From NCBI RefSeq assembly GCF_003049685.1, contig NZ_PYSY02000001.1, positions 2,401,501-2,465,500 on the forward strand: a stretch of 64,000 nt of DNA, given 5' to 3'. Each line of letters opens with the position of its first letter. Position 1 is the stretch's first letter. This DNA comes from Brucella pituitosa. Its GTDB lineage: Bacteria; Pseudomonadota; Alphaproteobacteria; Rhizobiales; Rhizobiaceae. The notes below the pieces were generated by a model. It saw only the letters and a program-made list of their open reading frames with translations, was not told the origin of the DNA and did no database searches. The translations under genes and the position numbers were made by a program. Positions 39,109-48,818 of the stretch are shown here, piece by piece.

Positions 39109-40287
39109 ATGAGCGCATTGTCTGAAAATGTGTTGGCCCTGCCGTGTGCTGACGGAAGCCTCAGGCCTTATCGCTTAGTCGGCACACCGACACCAAGACC
39201 GGTCTCACCTCCACGTTTCAACCGCATTGCCTACGCGGCAGCGCATGTGGTTTCCGATCCGCTGAAAGATGCCCGTCCATGGAATGACCCGGCCATAGAC
39301 TGGGAAGCAACGATGGCTTTCCGGCATCATCTCTGGAGCCTCGGCTTCAAGATCGCGGAAGCGATGGATACGTCACAGCGCGGCATGGGCCTGAACTGGG
39401 CTGGCGCGCAGGAGCTGATCCGTCGCTCACTGGCAGAAAGCAAGACCGTAGCGGGCGCTGATCTCGCGAGCGGTGCAGGCACTGACCACCTTGATCCCGC
39501 CGATGCGAAAAGCCTTGATGACGTCATCAAGGCCTATGAGACACAGGCAGGCTTCATCGAAAAGCATGGCGGGCGTTTCATCCTGATGGCGAGCCGTGCC
39601 CTGGCGCGCATCGCCAAGTCCCCCGACGATTACGCCAAGGTCTATGGCCGGATTCTCGGTCAGGCGCGGGAAAAGGTCGTGCTGCACTGGCTGGGCGATA
39701 TGTTCGATCCGCAGCTGAAAGGCTATTGGGGTTCGGAAAATTTCGACAATGCGCTTGATACGGTGATAGGCATCATTAGAGCCCATCGCGACAAGGTGGA
39801 AGGCATCAAAATCTCACTGCTGGAAGAGCGCTACGAAATCGCGTTACGCGACCGCCTGCCGGAGGGTGTGCTCTGTTTCACGGGCGACGATTTCAACTAT
39901 GCGCCGCTCATCGAAGGCGACGGAAACAAGCACAGTCATGCGCTGCTCGGTATCTTTGATGCGGTCGCACCACAGGCGTCCAGCGCGCTCGCGGCACTGG
40001 CCGCAGGCGACAATGCCCGCTTCCGCGCCATCATCGAGCCGACCGTGCCGCTATCGCGGAAAATCTTTGAAGCACCGACGCAATATTACAAAGCAGGCGT
40101 TGTATTTCTCGCCTGGCTCAATGGACACCAAAGCCATTTCACCATGCCAGCCGGAATGCAGTCGGCGCGTGGCATTTCGCATTACGCCGACATATTCCGT
40201 CTCGCCGATCAGGCCAATGTTCTCGACCAGCCAGAACTCGCCATCCGCCGCATGAAACAGCTTCTGGCGATTTACGGCATGGAATGA
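39109..40287 (+). CDS. DUF993 protein (dihydrodipicolinate-synthase-like)
   Basis: A 392-residue protein of the DUF993 family, predicted TIM barrel related to DapA-type aldolases (ISLLEERYEIALRDRLPEGVLCFTGDDFNY). ATG 39109 follows GGAGGAGTGAT, a strong ribosome site. DUF993 genes often accompany Gfo/Idh/MocA dehydrogenases and sugar catabolism; here the divergent operon contains one. No biochemical role is established. Probably a lyase/aldolase of the pathway. Confidence 0.85.
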   Translation: MSALSENVLALPCADGSLRPYRLVGTPTPRPVSPPRFNRIAYAAAHVVSDPLKDARPWNDPAIDWEATMAFRHHLWSLGFKIAEAMDTSQRGMGLNWAGAQELIRRSLAESKTVAGADLASGAGTDHLDPADAKSLDDVIKAYETQAGFIEKHGGRFILMASRALARIAKSPDDYAKVYGRILGQAREKVVLHWLGDMFDPQLKGYWGSENFDNALDTVIGIIRAHRDKVEGIKISLLEERYEIALRDRLPEGVLCFTGDDFNYAPLIEGDGNKHSHALLGIFDAVAPQASSALAALAAGDNARFRAIIEPTVPLSRKIFEAPTQYYKAGVVFLAWLNGHQSHFTMPAGMQSARGISHYADIFRLADQANVLDQPELAIRRMKQLLAIYGME

Positions 40288-40300
40288 AAACAGGCGGTGG

Positions 40301-40362
40301 TCTATTTCTGCGCATGTCTCCCGAAACCGGTTTCCACTTTCAGAAGACATGCTTTCACCGCC
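40301..40362. repeat. Palindromic intergenic repeat, partial copy A5
   Basis: GCATGTCTCCCGAAACCGGTTTCCAC...AGACATGC: the right-hand stem of the A3-type element without the left stem, between convergent genes. Confidence 0.65.
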
Positions 40363-40377
40363 TGTCTTTAAGGGTAC

Positions 40378-41400
40378 TCAGCGCCAACCAAGTGCTGGCG
40401 CAACATGCTTGAGGATCGACTCGATTACATGCGCGTTGTAGTCGACACCAAGCTGGTTCGGCACCGTGAGAAGCAGCGTATCGGCTTCAGCAATCGCCTC
40501 ATCCTTTTCGAGTTGCTTGATGAGCTTATCCGGTTCAGCCGCGTAGGAGCGGCCAAAGACGGCTCTCAAATCCTCTTCAATGTAGCCGATCGAATCCTGC
40601 TCGTTGCTGCCGCCACCAAAATATGCGCGATCACGATCATCGACCAATGCGAAGATGCTGCGGCTCACCGAAACACGTGGCGTGCGGGTGTGGCCCGCTT
40701 CTTTCCAGGCTTCACGATAGGCGCGGATCTGCTTGGCCTGCTGGATATGCAAAGGCTCGCCTGACTCGTCCTTCTTCAGGGTCGAGCTTTGCAGGTTCAT
40801 GCCAAGCTTTCCGGCCCAAATTGCGGTTGCGTCCGAGGCAGCGCCCCACCAGATACGATCTCTGAGACCTTCCGAATGCGGCTCGATGCGCAGCAGACCG
40901 GGAGGGTTCGGAAACATTGGACGTGGGTTCGGCTGGGCAAAGCCTTCGCCTTTCAGCGCTTCGAAGAACGCCTCGCCATGCTGACGGCCCATATCGGCAT
41001 CGGTCTTGCCCTCTTCCGGCGCATAACCGAAATAACGCCAGCCATCGATCACCTGTTCCGGCGAGCCGCGGCTGATACCGAGCTGCAGACGGCCCTTGGA
41101 AATCAGGTCCGCAGCACTGGCATCTTCAACCATATAGAACGGGTTTTCATACCGCATATCGATGACAGCAGTGCCGATCTCGATCTTGCTCGTCCTGGCA
41201 CCAACGGCTGCAAGTAGCGGAAATGGCGAGGCAAGCTGGCGCGCAAAATGATGCACACGGAAATAGGCGCCGTCCGCGCCCAGTTCCTCGGCGGCAACAG
41301 CAAGGTCAATCGATTGCAGAAGCGCATCGCTTGCGGAACGGGTTCCCGATTGCGGCGATGGCGACCAATGGCCAAATGAAAGAAAGCCGATTTTTTTCAT
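40378..41400 (-). CDS. LLM-class flavin-dependent oxidoreductase
   Basis: A 340-residue luciferase-like monooxygenase using FMNH2 (MKKIGFLSFGHW, FRVHHFARQLASPFPLLAAVGARTSKIEIGTAVIDMRYENP, LGISRGSPEQ). Matches the Atu2307-type FMN monooxygenase group. A single gene on the minus strand, convergent with DUF993. Substrate unknown. ATG 41400 start. Confidence 0.92.
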   Translation of the reverse strand: MKKIGFLSFGHWSPSPQSGTRSASDALLQSIDLAVAAEELGADGAYFRVHHFARQLASPFPLLAAVGARTSKIEIGTAVIDMRYENPFYMVEDASAADLISKGRLQLGISRGSPEQVIDGWRYFGYAPEEGKTDADMGRQHGEAFFEALKGEGFAQPNPRPMFPNPPGLLRIEPHSEGLRDRIWWGAASDATAIWAGKLGMNLQSSTLKKDESGEPLHIQQAKQIRAYREAWKEAGHTRTPRVSVSRSIFALVDDRDRAYFGGGSNEQDSIGYIEEDLRAVFGRSYAAEPDKLIKQLEKDEAIAEADTLLLTVPNQLGVDYNAHVIESILKHVAPALGWR

Positions 41401-41675
41401 GACTATGTTCCTCAGAGCGTACTCCGACCGGCGTGAAACGTTGACCGGCAGGATTATGCTTCAAACGTTGTGCAGTGGCACTTTTCATCAGTTTTGTCAG
41501 AATATGGCGGCAGGCGATAGTCATTGAAAGGGCCCTGAACACAGTGTTCATGAAACGGAATATAACGGGCAGTGGATTGCCCGATACTGACAACGTGCGG
41601 GCAACGCGAGGACAACACGTTGACAGCCCAAACAGACCAGATTAAGCCTCGATATGAGGCGGATTGGCCTTCCAT

Positions 41676-41711
41676 CCCAACATAGAGTTTGGGCCCAACA
41701 TAGAGTTTGGG
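41676..41711. repeat. Tandem 18-bp palindromic repeat
   Basis: Two exact head-to-tail copies of CCCAACATAGAGTTTGGG, each an imperfect palindrome (CCCAA/TTGGG), located 67 nt before the substrate-binding protein gene in a 378-nt gap (41401-41778) that otherwise shows no gene. Candidate regulator binding site or copy-number-variable repeat. Confidence 0.75.
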
Positions 41712-41778
41712 ATTGGATGAAAGGTCAATGTCCACAAAATGCCCAAACAGGCAGCGCACTAAAACAGGGGAGATTTTT

Positions 41779-42732
41779 ATGCGTTCTATGCTTCTGGCCT
41801 TGCTGGCCGCAACGGCTATCGCCACTTCGGCACAGGCCAAGGATGTAACGGTTGCCGTTACTGCTATCGTTGAACATCCGGCACTTGATGCTGCGCGCGA
41901 CGGCGTGAAGGATGCGCTGGCTGAAGCCGGTTTCAAGGAAGGCGAAAATCTCAAATTCGTCTATCAGTCCGCTCAGGGTAATCCGGCAACAGCCGCCCAG
42001 ATCGCACGCCAGTTCGTTGGCGAAGCTCCGGACGTCATCGTTCCGATCTCGACACCTTCTGCACAGGCCGTTGTTTCCGCAACGCGTGATATTCCGATTG
42101 TCTTCACCGCCGTTTCCGATCCGCTTGGCGCACAGCTCGTCAAGGACATGGCAAAGCCGGGTGGCAATGTAACCGGCCTTTCCGACATGTCGCCAGTTGT
42201 TGAGCACATCAAGCTCATCAAGGAAGTGATGCCGAACATCAAAAAGCTTGGCTATCTCTATAATTCCGGTGAAACCAACTCCGTGTCGCTTCTGGCAGCA
42301 CTGAAGGAAGCCGCTTCCGCCGAAGGCATCGAAATCGTGGAATCGGCTGCCACCAAGTCGGCTGAAGTTCAGGGTGCAGCGCGCGCCCTCGTCGGCCGCG
42401 CGGACGCTATGTATGTTCCGACCGACAACACCATCGTTTCGGCTCTGGAAAGCGCCGTCGGTGTTGCTGAAGAAAGCAAACTGCCGCTCTTCACCGCGGA
42501 TACGGATTCCGTCAAGCGCGGTGCGCTCGCGGCTCTCGGCTTCAACTATTACGACGTTGGCAAGCAGACCGGCGCTGTCGTTGTGAAAATCCTCAACGGT
42601 GAAAAGCCAGGCGATATCGCTGTCGACATTGCCAAGGGCACCGACCTCGTCATCAATCTTGCTGCAGCCAAGAAGATGGGCGTCGAATTCCCGCAGGCTG
42701 TTATCGACCGCGCAACCAGCAAGGTCGAATGA
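41779..42732 (+). CDS. ABC-type substrate-binding protein (TrpX/DUF534 family)
   Basis: A 317-residue periplasmic binding protein: signal peptide MRSMLLALLAATAIATSAQA, then VTAIVEHPALDAARDGVKDAL and IPIVFTAVSDPLGAQLV, typical of the family containing tryptophan-binding TrpX. ATG 41779 follows GGGGAG at 6 nt. A strong terminator follows, so it can be expressed above the membrane components. The permease and ATPase lie 1.7 kb downstream after an FAD enzyme gene. Confidence 0.92.
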   Translation: MRSMLLALLAATAIATSAQAKDVTVAVTAIVEHPALDAARDGVKDALAEAGFKEGENLKFVYQSAQGNPATAAQIARQFVGEAPDVIVPISTPSAQAVVSATRDIPIVFTAVSDPLGAQLVKDMAKPGGNVTGLSDMSPVVEHIKLIKEVMPNIKKLGYLYNSGETNSVSLLAALKEAASAEGIEIVESAATKSAEVQGAARALVGRADAMYVPTDNTIVSALESAVGVAEESKLPLFTADTDSVKRGALAALGFNYYDVGKQTGAVVVKILNGEKPGDIAVDIAKGTDLVINLAAAKKMGVEFPQAVIDRATSKVE

Positions 42733-42753
42733 TCGGTCTCCAGATATAATTGC

Positions 42754-42785
42754 AAAGGGCGGGATGATCTCCCGCCCTTTTCTTT
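42754..42785 (+). terminator. Terminator after the substrate-binding protein gene
   Basis: AAAGGGCGGG-atgatct-CCCGCCCTTT stem followed by TCTTT. Likely partial, if the downstream genes are co-transcribed. Confidence 0.85.
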
Positions 42786-42816
42786 GAAATCTCTTTCCAA
42801 CAGTTGAGCCTTTAAA

Positions 42817-44134
42817 ATGCCTGCCATTCGTATCCTTCCTGCTGATGACAACACCAATGGCTGGAGCAGGATATTACCAATTCGCACGCCAAATGCGGCG
42901 CTCAAAGGCGATATCAAGGCCGACTGGATTGTGCTGGGTGCTGGCTATGCAGGTGTTGCCGCCGCAAGAAGGCTGGCCGAGAACCGCCCCAACGACCAGA
43001 TTGCATTGATCGATGCGCAGGAGGTCGGAAAAGGCACATCCGGGCGCGCTGCGGGTTTTGCCATCGATCTGCCGCACAATGTCAGTTCTTCGATGGAGGA
43101 GCTGGCTAAGTCGCACAGCTACCGTGCGCTGGCGCGTGCCGCTATCGACCATCTCAAACAGCAGATTGACCAGCACGGCATCGACTGCGACTGGCGACAG
43201 GACGGAAAGTTTCACGCAGCGGTTTCAGATCAGGGGATGCGTGAGGTTCTCGAACCGACAGTCAAAGAGCTGGAGCGTCTTAAAGAGCCCTTCGACTGGC
43301 TGGAAGGCGATGCTCTGGCTAAAAGGCTCGGCACAAGCCATTTCAAAGCAGCGATCTTCACCTATGGCACCTCGCTTTTAAACCCGGCAGCTCTGGTGCG
43401 TGGCCTTGCCGACAGCCTGCCCGACAATGTTACGCTTTATGAGAACTCTGCCGTGACCAAAATCGACTATGGCGACCGCATTCTCATTACCACGCCAAAA
43501 GGCAGCATTCAGGCACCTGCCATGATCCTGACGGTCAACGGCTTCGGTGAGCAGTTCGGTTTTCAGGCGCAAGCTCCTGAACTTTGCAGCCCATGCGAGC
43601 TTAAGCCGACAACTCACCAATGACGAGTACAGGGCCATCGGCGAAATCGAGCCCTGGGGCCTGACACCGGCCAATTCCTTTGCCGGTATCACCATGCGTT
43701 TGACATCGGATCGGCGCATACTGGTCCGGCAGAACGTGCATTTCTGCCCGTCGCTCCGCCAGTCGAATGCGCGGCGTGAAACAATCAAGCGTGAGCATAA
43801 GCGGCTTTTCGATGAGCGTTTCCCGATGCTGTCAAACGTCGATATGGAACACACATGGACGGGCTTCATCTGCCTGTCGCGCAATGGCGCTCCGGGTTTT
43901 GGGCAGATCGCCAAGAATGTTTACACCTCGCTTTGCCAGAACGGCGTCGGCATCACCAAAGGCACGATAGGCGGCATACTTGCAGCCGATATGGCCTGCG
44001 ATATCGATAATCCGATGATCGACGACATGCTGAAGCTTGGCAGCCCGACCGAACTGCCGCCACGACCATTCCTCGATATCGGCGTGCGCGCACGATTTGC
44101 CTGGGAGCTATGGCGTGCACGCGGTGAAGTGTGA
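42817..44134 (+). CDS. FAD-dependent amino acid oxidase-like (DAO family), one frameshift
   Basis: About 438 residues. FAD-binding DWIVLGAGYAGVAAARRLAE, LIDAQEVGKGTSGRAAGFAIDLPHN, and C-terminal GVGITKGTIGGILAADMA fit the DAO/glycine-oxidase-like fold (PF01266). An extra T in a TTTT run near 43561 breaks the frame; removing it joins EQFGF to RRKLLNFAAHASL. Located inside an ABC importer locus for tryptophan-like or related ligands, so it may oxidise the imported compound (inference). Confidence 0.82.
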
Positions 44135-44469
44135 GCGAAACCGAGTGAGCCGAATATTGTAACAGGCGCACAGACTGGTGCTTTTTGGCGCATTTGCAGC
44201 GATAATGCTTGCTTATTGGAGCTTTGGGTTGTATCGGGAAAAGACAGAGCCAGAACAATCGCAAGCAATAAAATTGCGCATGAAAAACCGGGGAATGGTT
44301 CCAAAGGCAAATGTGTTTGGAACAAACTCAAATCAAAACCGGTCGTGATTGAAACAGGTCTTTCGGACATGTAGGGGCAAATGCCTGAATGTGCGAAAGC
44401 CAGTGAATCTATGTGCCTCGAATGGTGCGTTTTCATTTTCAATGACGGCAAAGAACAAGGAATCTCAAT
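44135..44469. other. 335-nt gap before the permease gene
   Basis: No convincing gene on either strand; a long minus-strand open frame spans it but is antisense to the flanking genes. It may carry an internal promoter for the permease-ATPase pair; I see no clear motif. Confidence 0.5.
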
Positions 44470-45354
44470 GTGAGTCAGATCGCCTTCTGGGGTGCGGTCG
44501 AATTGGGCCTCGTCTTCTCTTTTGTCGCCATCGGCGTTTATCTGGCTTTCCGAGTGCTCGATTTCCCCGATCTGACCGTGGATGGCTCGTTTCCGCTTGG
44601 TGCGGCCGTAACCGGCGTTCTGATCCTTGCTGGCTGGAATCCATGGCTTTCCGCCGGTGTTGCGATGATTGCAGGCTCGATTGCCGGTCTGGTGACTGCG
44701 ACGCTCAATGTGCGCTTCAAGATCCTCAACCTGCTGGCTTCCATTCTGACGATGATTGCACTGTTCTCGGTCAATCTGCGCGTCATGGGCCGTCCGAATA
44801 TAGCACTGATTAATCAGGATACGATGCTGTCTCCGTTTTTCGGTCACGGCATCCCTGAATATTATGTGCGTCCGGCCTTCCTGTTCGTTCTGGTTGCAAT
44901 CACGGTATTCCTCGTCTGGCGCTTCCTTGAAAGCGACATGGGCCTCGCCATGCGTGCAACCGGTGCCAATCCTAAAATGGCCCGCGCGCAGGGCGTACGC
45001 ACTGATCGCCAGATTTATCTTGGCATGGCGCTCTCCAACGCGCTCGTGGCACTTGGCGGCTCGCTTTTCGCCCAGACAAACGGCTTTGCAGACGTGACCT
45101 CCGGCGTTGGCACCATCGTTGTTGGTCTTGCCGCTGTGATCATCGGTGAAACATTGCTGCGCTCGCGTCTCATCCTCGTCATTCTCATTGGCTGTGTTGC
45201 CGGTTCGATCATCTACCGCATCGCTATCCAGCTCGCACTTTCCAATGGCAGTATCGTCGGGCTTCAGGCTTCCGATCTCAATATCGCCACAGCGCTTCTC
45301 GTCACCTTCGCACTGATCTTGCCGCGCCTGCGCCGTGGAGGAGCATCATCATGA
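44470..45354 (+). CDS. ABC importer permease (TrpY-like)
   Basis: A 294-residue inner-membrane permease with about eight hydrophobic segments, of the branched-chain-type permease family (YLAFRVLDFPDLTVDGSFPLGAAV; ESDMGLAMRATGANPKMARAQGV). GTG 44470 start after AAGGA. It overlaps the ATPase start by 4 nt. Works with the DUF534-type binding protein upstream. Confidence 0.9.
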   Translation: MSQIAFWGAVELGLVFSFVAIGVYLAFRVLDFPDLTVDGSFPLGAAVTGVLILAGWNPWLSAGVAMIAGSIAGLVTATLNVRFKILNLLASILTMIALFSVNLRVMGRPNIALINQDTMLSPFFGHGIPEYYVRPAFLFVLVAITVFLVWRFLESDMGLAMRATGANPKMARAQGVRTDRQIYLGMALSNALVALGGSLFAQTNGFADVTSGVGTIVVGLAAVIIGETLLRSRLILVILIGCVAGSIIYRIAIQLALSNGSIVGLQASDLNIATALLVTFALILPRLRRGGASS

Positions 45355-46145
45355 TCGAAGTTTCCAATCTCGAAGTCATTTTCGGTCGTGGAACACCGCT
45401 TGAAAAACAGGTGCTCAACAAGATCAACCTGACGATGGAGCAAGGCTCTTTCGTGACCGTGATCGGCTCCAACGGCGCTGGCAAATCGACAATGCTTGGC
45501 GTTCTGGCAGGCGATGTCATCCCCACCGCAGGCAAGGTCGTGATCAGCGGACAGGATGTGACCCGCAAGTCCACTGCCGAGCGCGCCGGTCTTGTGGCAC
45601 GCGTGTTTCAGGACCCGCTTGCGGGCAGCTGCGGCACGCTGACGATTGAAGAGAACCTGGCACTGGCTGCATCGCGTGGAACACGCCGTGGCCTGACCCA
45701 TGCGCTCAATTCCAAGCGCCGTGAGTGGTTCCGCGAACGCATGGCAAGTCTTAATCTTGGCCTTGAAAACCGTATGCAGGATCGCATGGAGCTTCTCTCT
45801 GGCGGTCAGCGTCAGGCGCTCTCGCTGATCATGGCCACTCTCGCCGGTTCAGAAGTGCTGCTGCTTGATGAACATACCGCAGCCCTTGATCCGGGCATGG
45901 CTGAATTCGTCATGGAACTGACCCGCACATTGGTTGCCGAAAACAAGCTGACAGCACTCATGGTCACGCATTCCATGCGTCAGGCGCTCGACTATGGCGA
46001 CCGCACCATCATGCTGCATGGTGGCAAGATCCTGCTCGATGTGACAGGCGACAAGCGCAAGACACTGGGCGTTGAAGACCTCATCGAAATGTTCCGCAAA
46101 GTGCGCGGACAGACACTCGATGACGATGCTTTGCTGATCGAATAA
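45351..46145 (+). CDS. ABC importer ATP-binding protein (TrpZ-like)
   Basis: A 264-residue ATPase with GSNGAGKST (Walker A), LLSGGQRQALSL (signature), VLLLDEHTAALD (Walker B) and VTHSMRQAL (H-loop). ATG 45351 sits within the permease end (ATGA), so translation is coupled. Completes the importer. Confidence 0.93.
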   Translation: MIEVSNLEVIFGRGTPLEKQVLNKINLTMEQGSFVTVIGSNGAGKSTMLGVLAGDVIPTAGKVVISGQDVTRKSTAERAGLVARVFQDPLAGSCGTLTIEENLALAASRGTRRGLTHALNSKRREWFRERMASLNLGLENRMQDRMELLSGGQRQALSLIMATLAGSEVLLLDEHTAALDPGMAEFVMELTRTLVAENKLTALMVTHSMRQALDYGDRTIMLHGGKILLDVTGDKRKTLGVEDLIEMFRKVRGQTLDDDALLIE

Positions 46146-46167
46146 TATTACAAACAGCTTTGTTTCA

Positions 46168-46204
46168 CAGCCGCCGCTCAGTTTGACCGGCGGCTGTTTC
46201 GTTT
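46168..46204 (+). terminator. Terminator of the ABC importer unit
   Basis: CAGCCGCCG-ctcagtttgac-CGGCGGCTG stem followed by TTTCGTTT. Confidence 0.85.
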
Positions 46205-46231
46205 GAAAACGAATTGCGCTACTTAATCCTA

Positions 46232-47275
46232 ATGGCGCAAAAGAAAGCACACGAAGTCGATCAGTTTATTGGAAAGCCGAGCAGCTCGTTTCCGGTGGTG
46301 TTGCTCTACGGCCCTGATAAGGGACTGGTAAGCGAACGTGCGCGCCGCTATGCGAAGGCCACCAAACTGCCGCTGGACGATCCCTTCGCCGTCATCCGCA
46401 TGGAAGCCGACGAGATCGATGCTGATCCCGCAAAGCTCGCCGATGAGGCACGCACAATCTCCATGTTTGGTGGCGAGCGGCTTATCTGGATCAAGAATGC
46501 AGCCGGGCAGAAGAAGCTTGCCGATGCTGTGAAACTTTTGGCAACAGAGCCGCCGCGTGAAACATATATTCTGGTGGAAGCCGGCGACCTCAAGAAGGGT
46601 GCTGGCCTGCGCAGTGCTGTCGAGAACGCGACCGCTGGCATGGCCCTGCCCTGCTATTCAGACGATGCACGCGGTATTGATGGCGTGATTGACGACGTTC
46701 TGGCCGAATGGAAAATGCAGATCACGATGGATGGGCGCCAGCTGTTGCGGGCGAGCCTTGGCGGTGATCGTCTGGCCACGCGTGGCGAGCTGGAAAAGCT
46801 TTGCCTCTATGCGCGCGGCAAAGAACGCATCGATATAGACGATGTGCGGGAAGCCGTTGGCGATGTGGCCGGGCTTTCGACCGACGAAGTAGTGGATGCT
46901 GTTCTGAACGGCGATCTGTCGCGTTTTGAGACGACATTTGATCGCGTCGTGAAATCGGGAACCGCACCGTTTCTGGTTCTGAACACAGCGGCGCGCCAAT
47001 TCCAGCAGATACAAAACCTCCGCCATATCGCGGACACCGAACGCAAAAGTGCTTCTGTCGTGGTAGCTTCTGCGCGTCCGCCGGTCTTCTTCAATCGCAA
47101 GAAGCTGATTGAAAATGCCGTCAGTCGCTGGAATGCGGAAAGCCTTTCCCGCGTGATGGAACGCCTGCAACGCGCCGTTCTTGAAAGCCGTCAGAATGCG
47201 GCACTGGCTGTTCCGATCATTCGCCAGTGCCTGCTCGCCATTTCTGTTGAAGCCGTGAAATTATCGCGCCGCTAA
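46232..47275 (+). CDS. holA: DNA polymerase III subunit delta
   Basis: A 347-residue clamp-loader subunit that opens the beta clamp. Start region FPVVLLYGPDKGLVSERARRYAKA, FGGERLIWIKNA and YILVEAGDLKKGAGLRSA are family-typical. ATG 46232 is used. In related genomes holA follows lptE and leuS; here an ABC importer precedes it, so the gene order is rearranged. Confidence 0.92.
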   Translation: MAQKKAHEVDQFIGKPSSSFPVVLLYGPDKGLVSERARRYAKATKLPLDDPFAVIRMEADEIDADPAKLADEARTISMFGGERLIWIKNAAGQKKLADAVKLLATEPPRETYILVEAGDLKKGAGLRSAVENATAGMALPCYSDDARGIDGVIDDVLAEWKMQITMDGRQLLRASLGGDRLATRGELEKLCLYARGKERIDIDDVREAVGDVAGLSTDEVVDAVLNGDLSRFETTFDRVVKSGTAPFLVLNTAARQFQQIQNLRHIADTERKSASVVVASARPPVFFNRKKLIENAVSRWNAESLSRVMERLQRAVLESRQNAALAVPIIRQCLLAISVEAVKLSRR

Positions 47276-47533
47276 GCAGATTCTTTCAAGCGAACAAGGC
47301 TCTATTGCGAAAATTTATAGATCAATGCATAGCATCAGCGATCACAGTCAAACGATTCTGATCGACATCATACTTTGCTATCATTTATTTCAGATAAAAC
47401 AGTCTCAGATTGTAAGCCAGCTATAATGGCGTATATAAAGTATGTCGCACACATCAAAATAGCGCTCTTTGAACATCGGACTATACATCGCTATAAAAAC
47501 TAAAATCCAATTATTCAAGTAAATTAAAACAAG

Positions 47534-47806
47534 CTATTTATTTACTGTTACAACCATACCATCTATATATATGGTAACTTTTTTCTTATTGCTAACAACT
47601 TTTGCTTTATCTGTTTTTATTTCAGTGTTACCAACTTTAATGGAAACATTGCCATCGAATTGCATTGTTGTTTTTGTAATTGATTTTGAAGTGTCCGATT
47701 CAATTTTTAATGGCGTATCTATTCCCTTTGTATTTTCTGCATTTGCGCCAGATATAGATGCAAAGGCAGAAACTAAACAAATTGTTAATATTTTACCGAT
47801 GTGCAT
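47534..47806 (-). CDS. Small secreted OstA/LptA-like protein in an AT-rich patch
   Basis: A 90-residue protein with a signal peptide (ILTICLVSAFASISGANA) and a beta-strand-like mature part, TTMQFDGNVSIKVGNTEIKTDKAKVVSNKKKVTIYI, reminiscent of one repeat of the LptA/OstA fold. AGGAG lies 6 nt before ATG 47806. Full LptA is about twice as long, so this is an orphan mini-version. Region 47280-48000 is strikingly AT-rich (flanks 47276-47533 and 47807-48049 hold nothing else I can support), suggesting acquisition from elsewhere. Confidence 0.65.
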   Translation of the reverse strand: MHIGKILTICLVSAFASISGANAENTKGIDTPLKIESDTSKSITKTTMQFDGNVSIKVGNTEIKTDKAKVVSNKKKVTIYIDGMVVTVNK

Positions 47807-48049
47807 TTTCTACTCCTAATACTATTGAAACAAAATCAAATCTGGTTCGAACTTAAAAGTAAGTTAATAAATCCGATTTATAAGTTAATATAAATTTATA
47901 TAATTCTAAGTTAAGGCGGTAAATAGCAAAAAATAGCTACCTTATAATTTTTATTTAACTAAATAATATTTATCAGACTAATTTCCCCGCGAAAGGTTCC
48001 CACTTTCCACGACATGTTTTGGGCTAATTGCTTCACGTTTCATCATGCC

Positions 48050-48556
48050 TTATCCCAGTTTAAGCTGTGGGCTTTCCTGATATTTGAACCACAGTGAAAT
48101 GAGCCAGCCACCAAAATAACCTGCTGAAGCGCCCGATACGGCAGCTGTAATCAGCATCAAAGTGGATTGTTCCTGCGGATAGAACGCATTGAGCACTGCC
48201 AGAACATATTGCGCACAGAAGAAGATCAGATTGCGGATCAGCGGCAAAGTCGTTCCGGCACTCTCGATACGCTTGTTCTCGCGATCAACCGCGATAATAC
48301 GCGGTCCCGTAAGATACCCGACAGGTGCCAGCAGCAACAGACCGACAAACCATGCGATCAGAAATGAACCGAACTGGTCCGAACCACGATCAAAATTCAG
48401 GAAGCCGACGGCGATGAAGATCACCGGCACAAACAGCATTCTCCAAACTGTCACCGTTTGTGTTTCTCGTCCCTTGATCCCCGCGATGATGAGATAGGCA
48501 AGCAGCCCCCAAACATAGACAGGCGTGTGAATGATAATTTGCGTCAGCATTTCCAT
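48050..48556 (-). CDS. Multi-pass membrane protein of unknown function
   Basis: A 168-residue protein with about five hydrophobic segments (VYVWGLLAYLIIAGI; MLFVPVIFIAVGFL; FLIAWFVGLLLLAPVGYL; ILFFCAQYVLAVLNAF; LMLITAAVSGASAGYFGGWLI). Resembles small DUF66xx-type inner-membrane proteins. GGGGAG lies upstream of ATG 48556 at 11 nt. No function recognised. Region 48557-48818 shows no gene. Confidence 0.7.
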   Translation of the reverse strand: MEMLTQIIIHTPVYVWGLLAYLIIAGIKGRETQTVTVWRMLFVPVIFIAVGFLNFDRGSDQFGSFLIAWFVGLLLLAPVGYLTGPRIIAVDRENKRIESAGTTLPLIRNLIFFCAQYVLAVLNAFYPQEQSTLMLITAAVSGASAGYFGGWLISLWFKYQESPQLKLG

Positions 48557-48818
48557 AGATACGGTATCTCCCCAGCCCGGCGATCCAAAAGCAATGTTTC
48601 AATAATATAAGACTTATCGAAAGTCCGGCAGAAACCACTTTGGGCATTAAAAAGCCGCGATAATTTAGCAATCGATCAATAGCGCGTGACCACTCTTTCC
48701 CAATCTTGAGCTTGTTGGCGCACCGAACAAGACTTCCTATGGTTCAATTTCATAGCTGAAATGACAACCACAACTTTGTCGTTGATCCAGTTTCTCTATA
48801 ATTCATTGGAATAAAAGA

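Noticed and set aside
43921..44847. 308-codon minus-strand open frame
   Set aside because: Antisense to the FAD oxidase end and the permease start; low-complexity composition and no recognisable motif.
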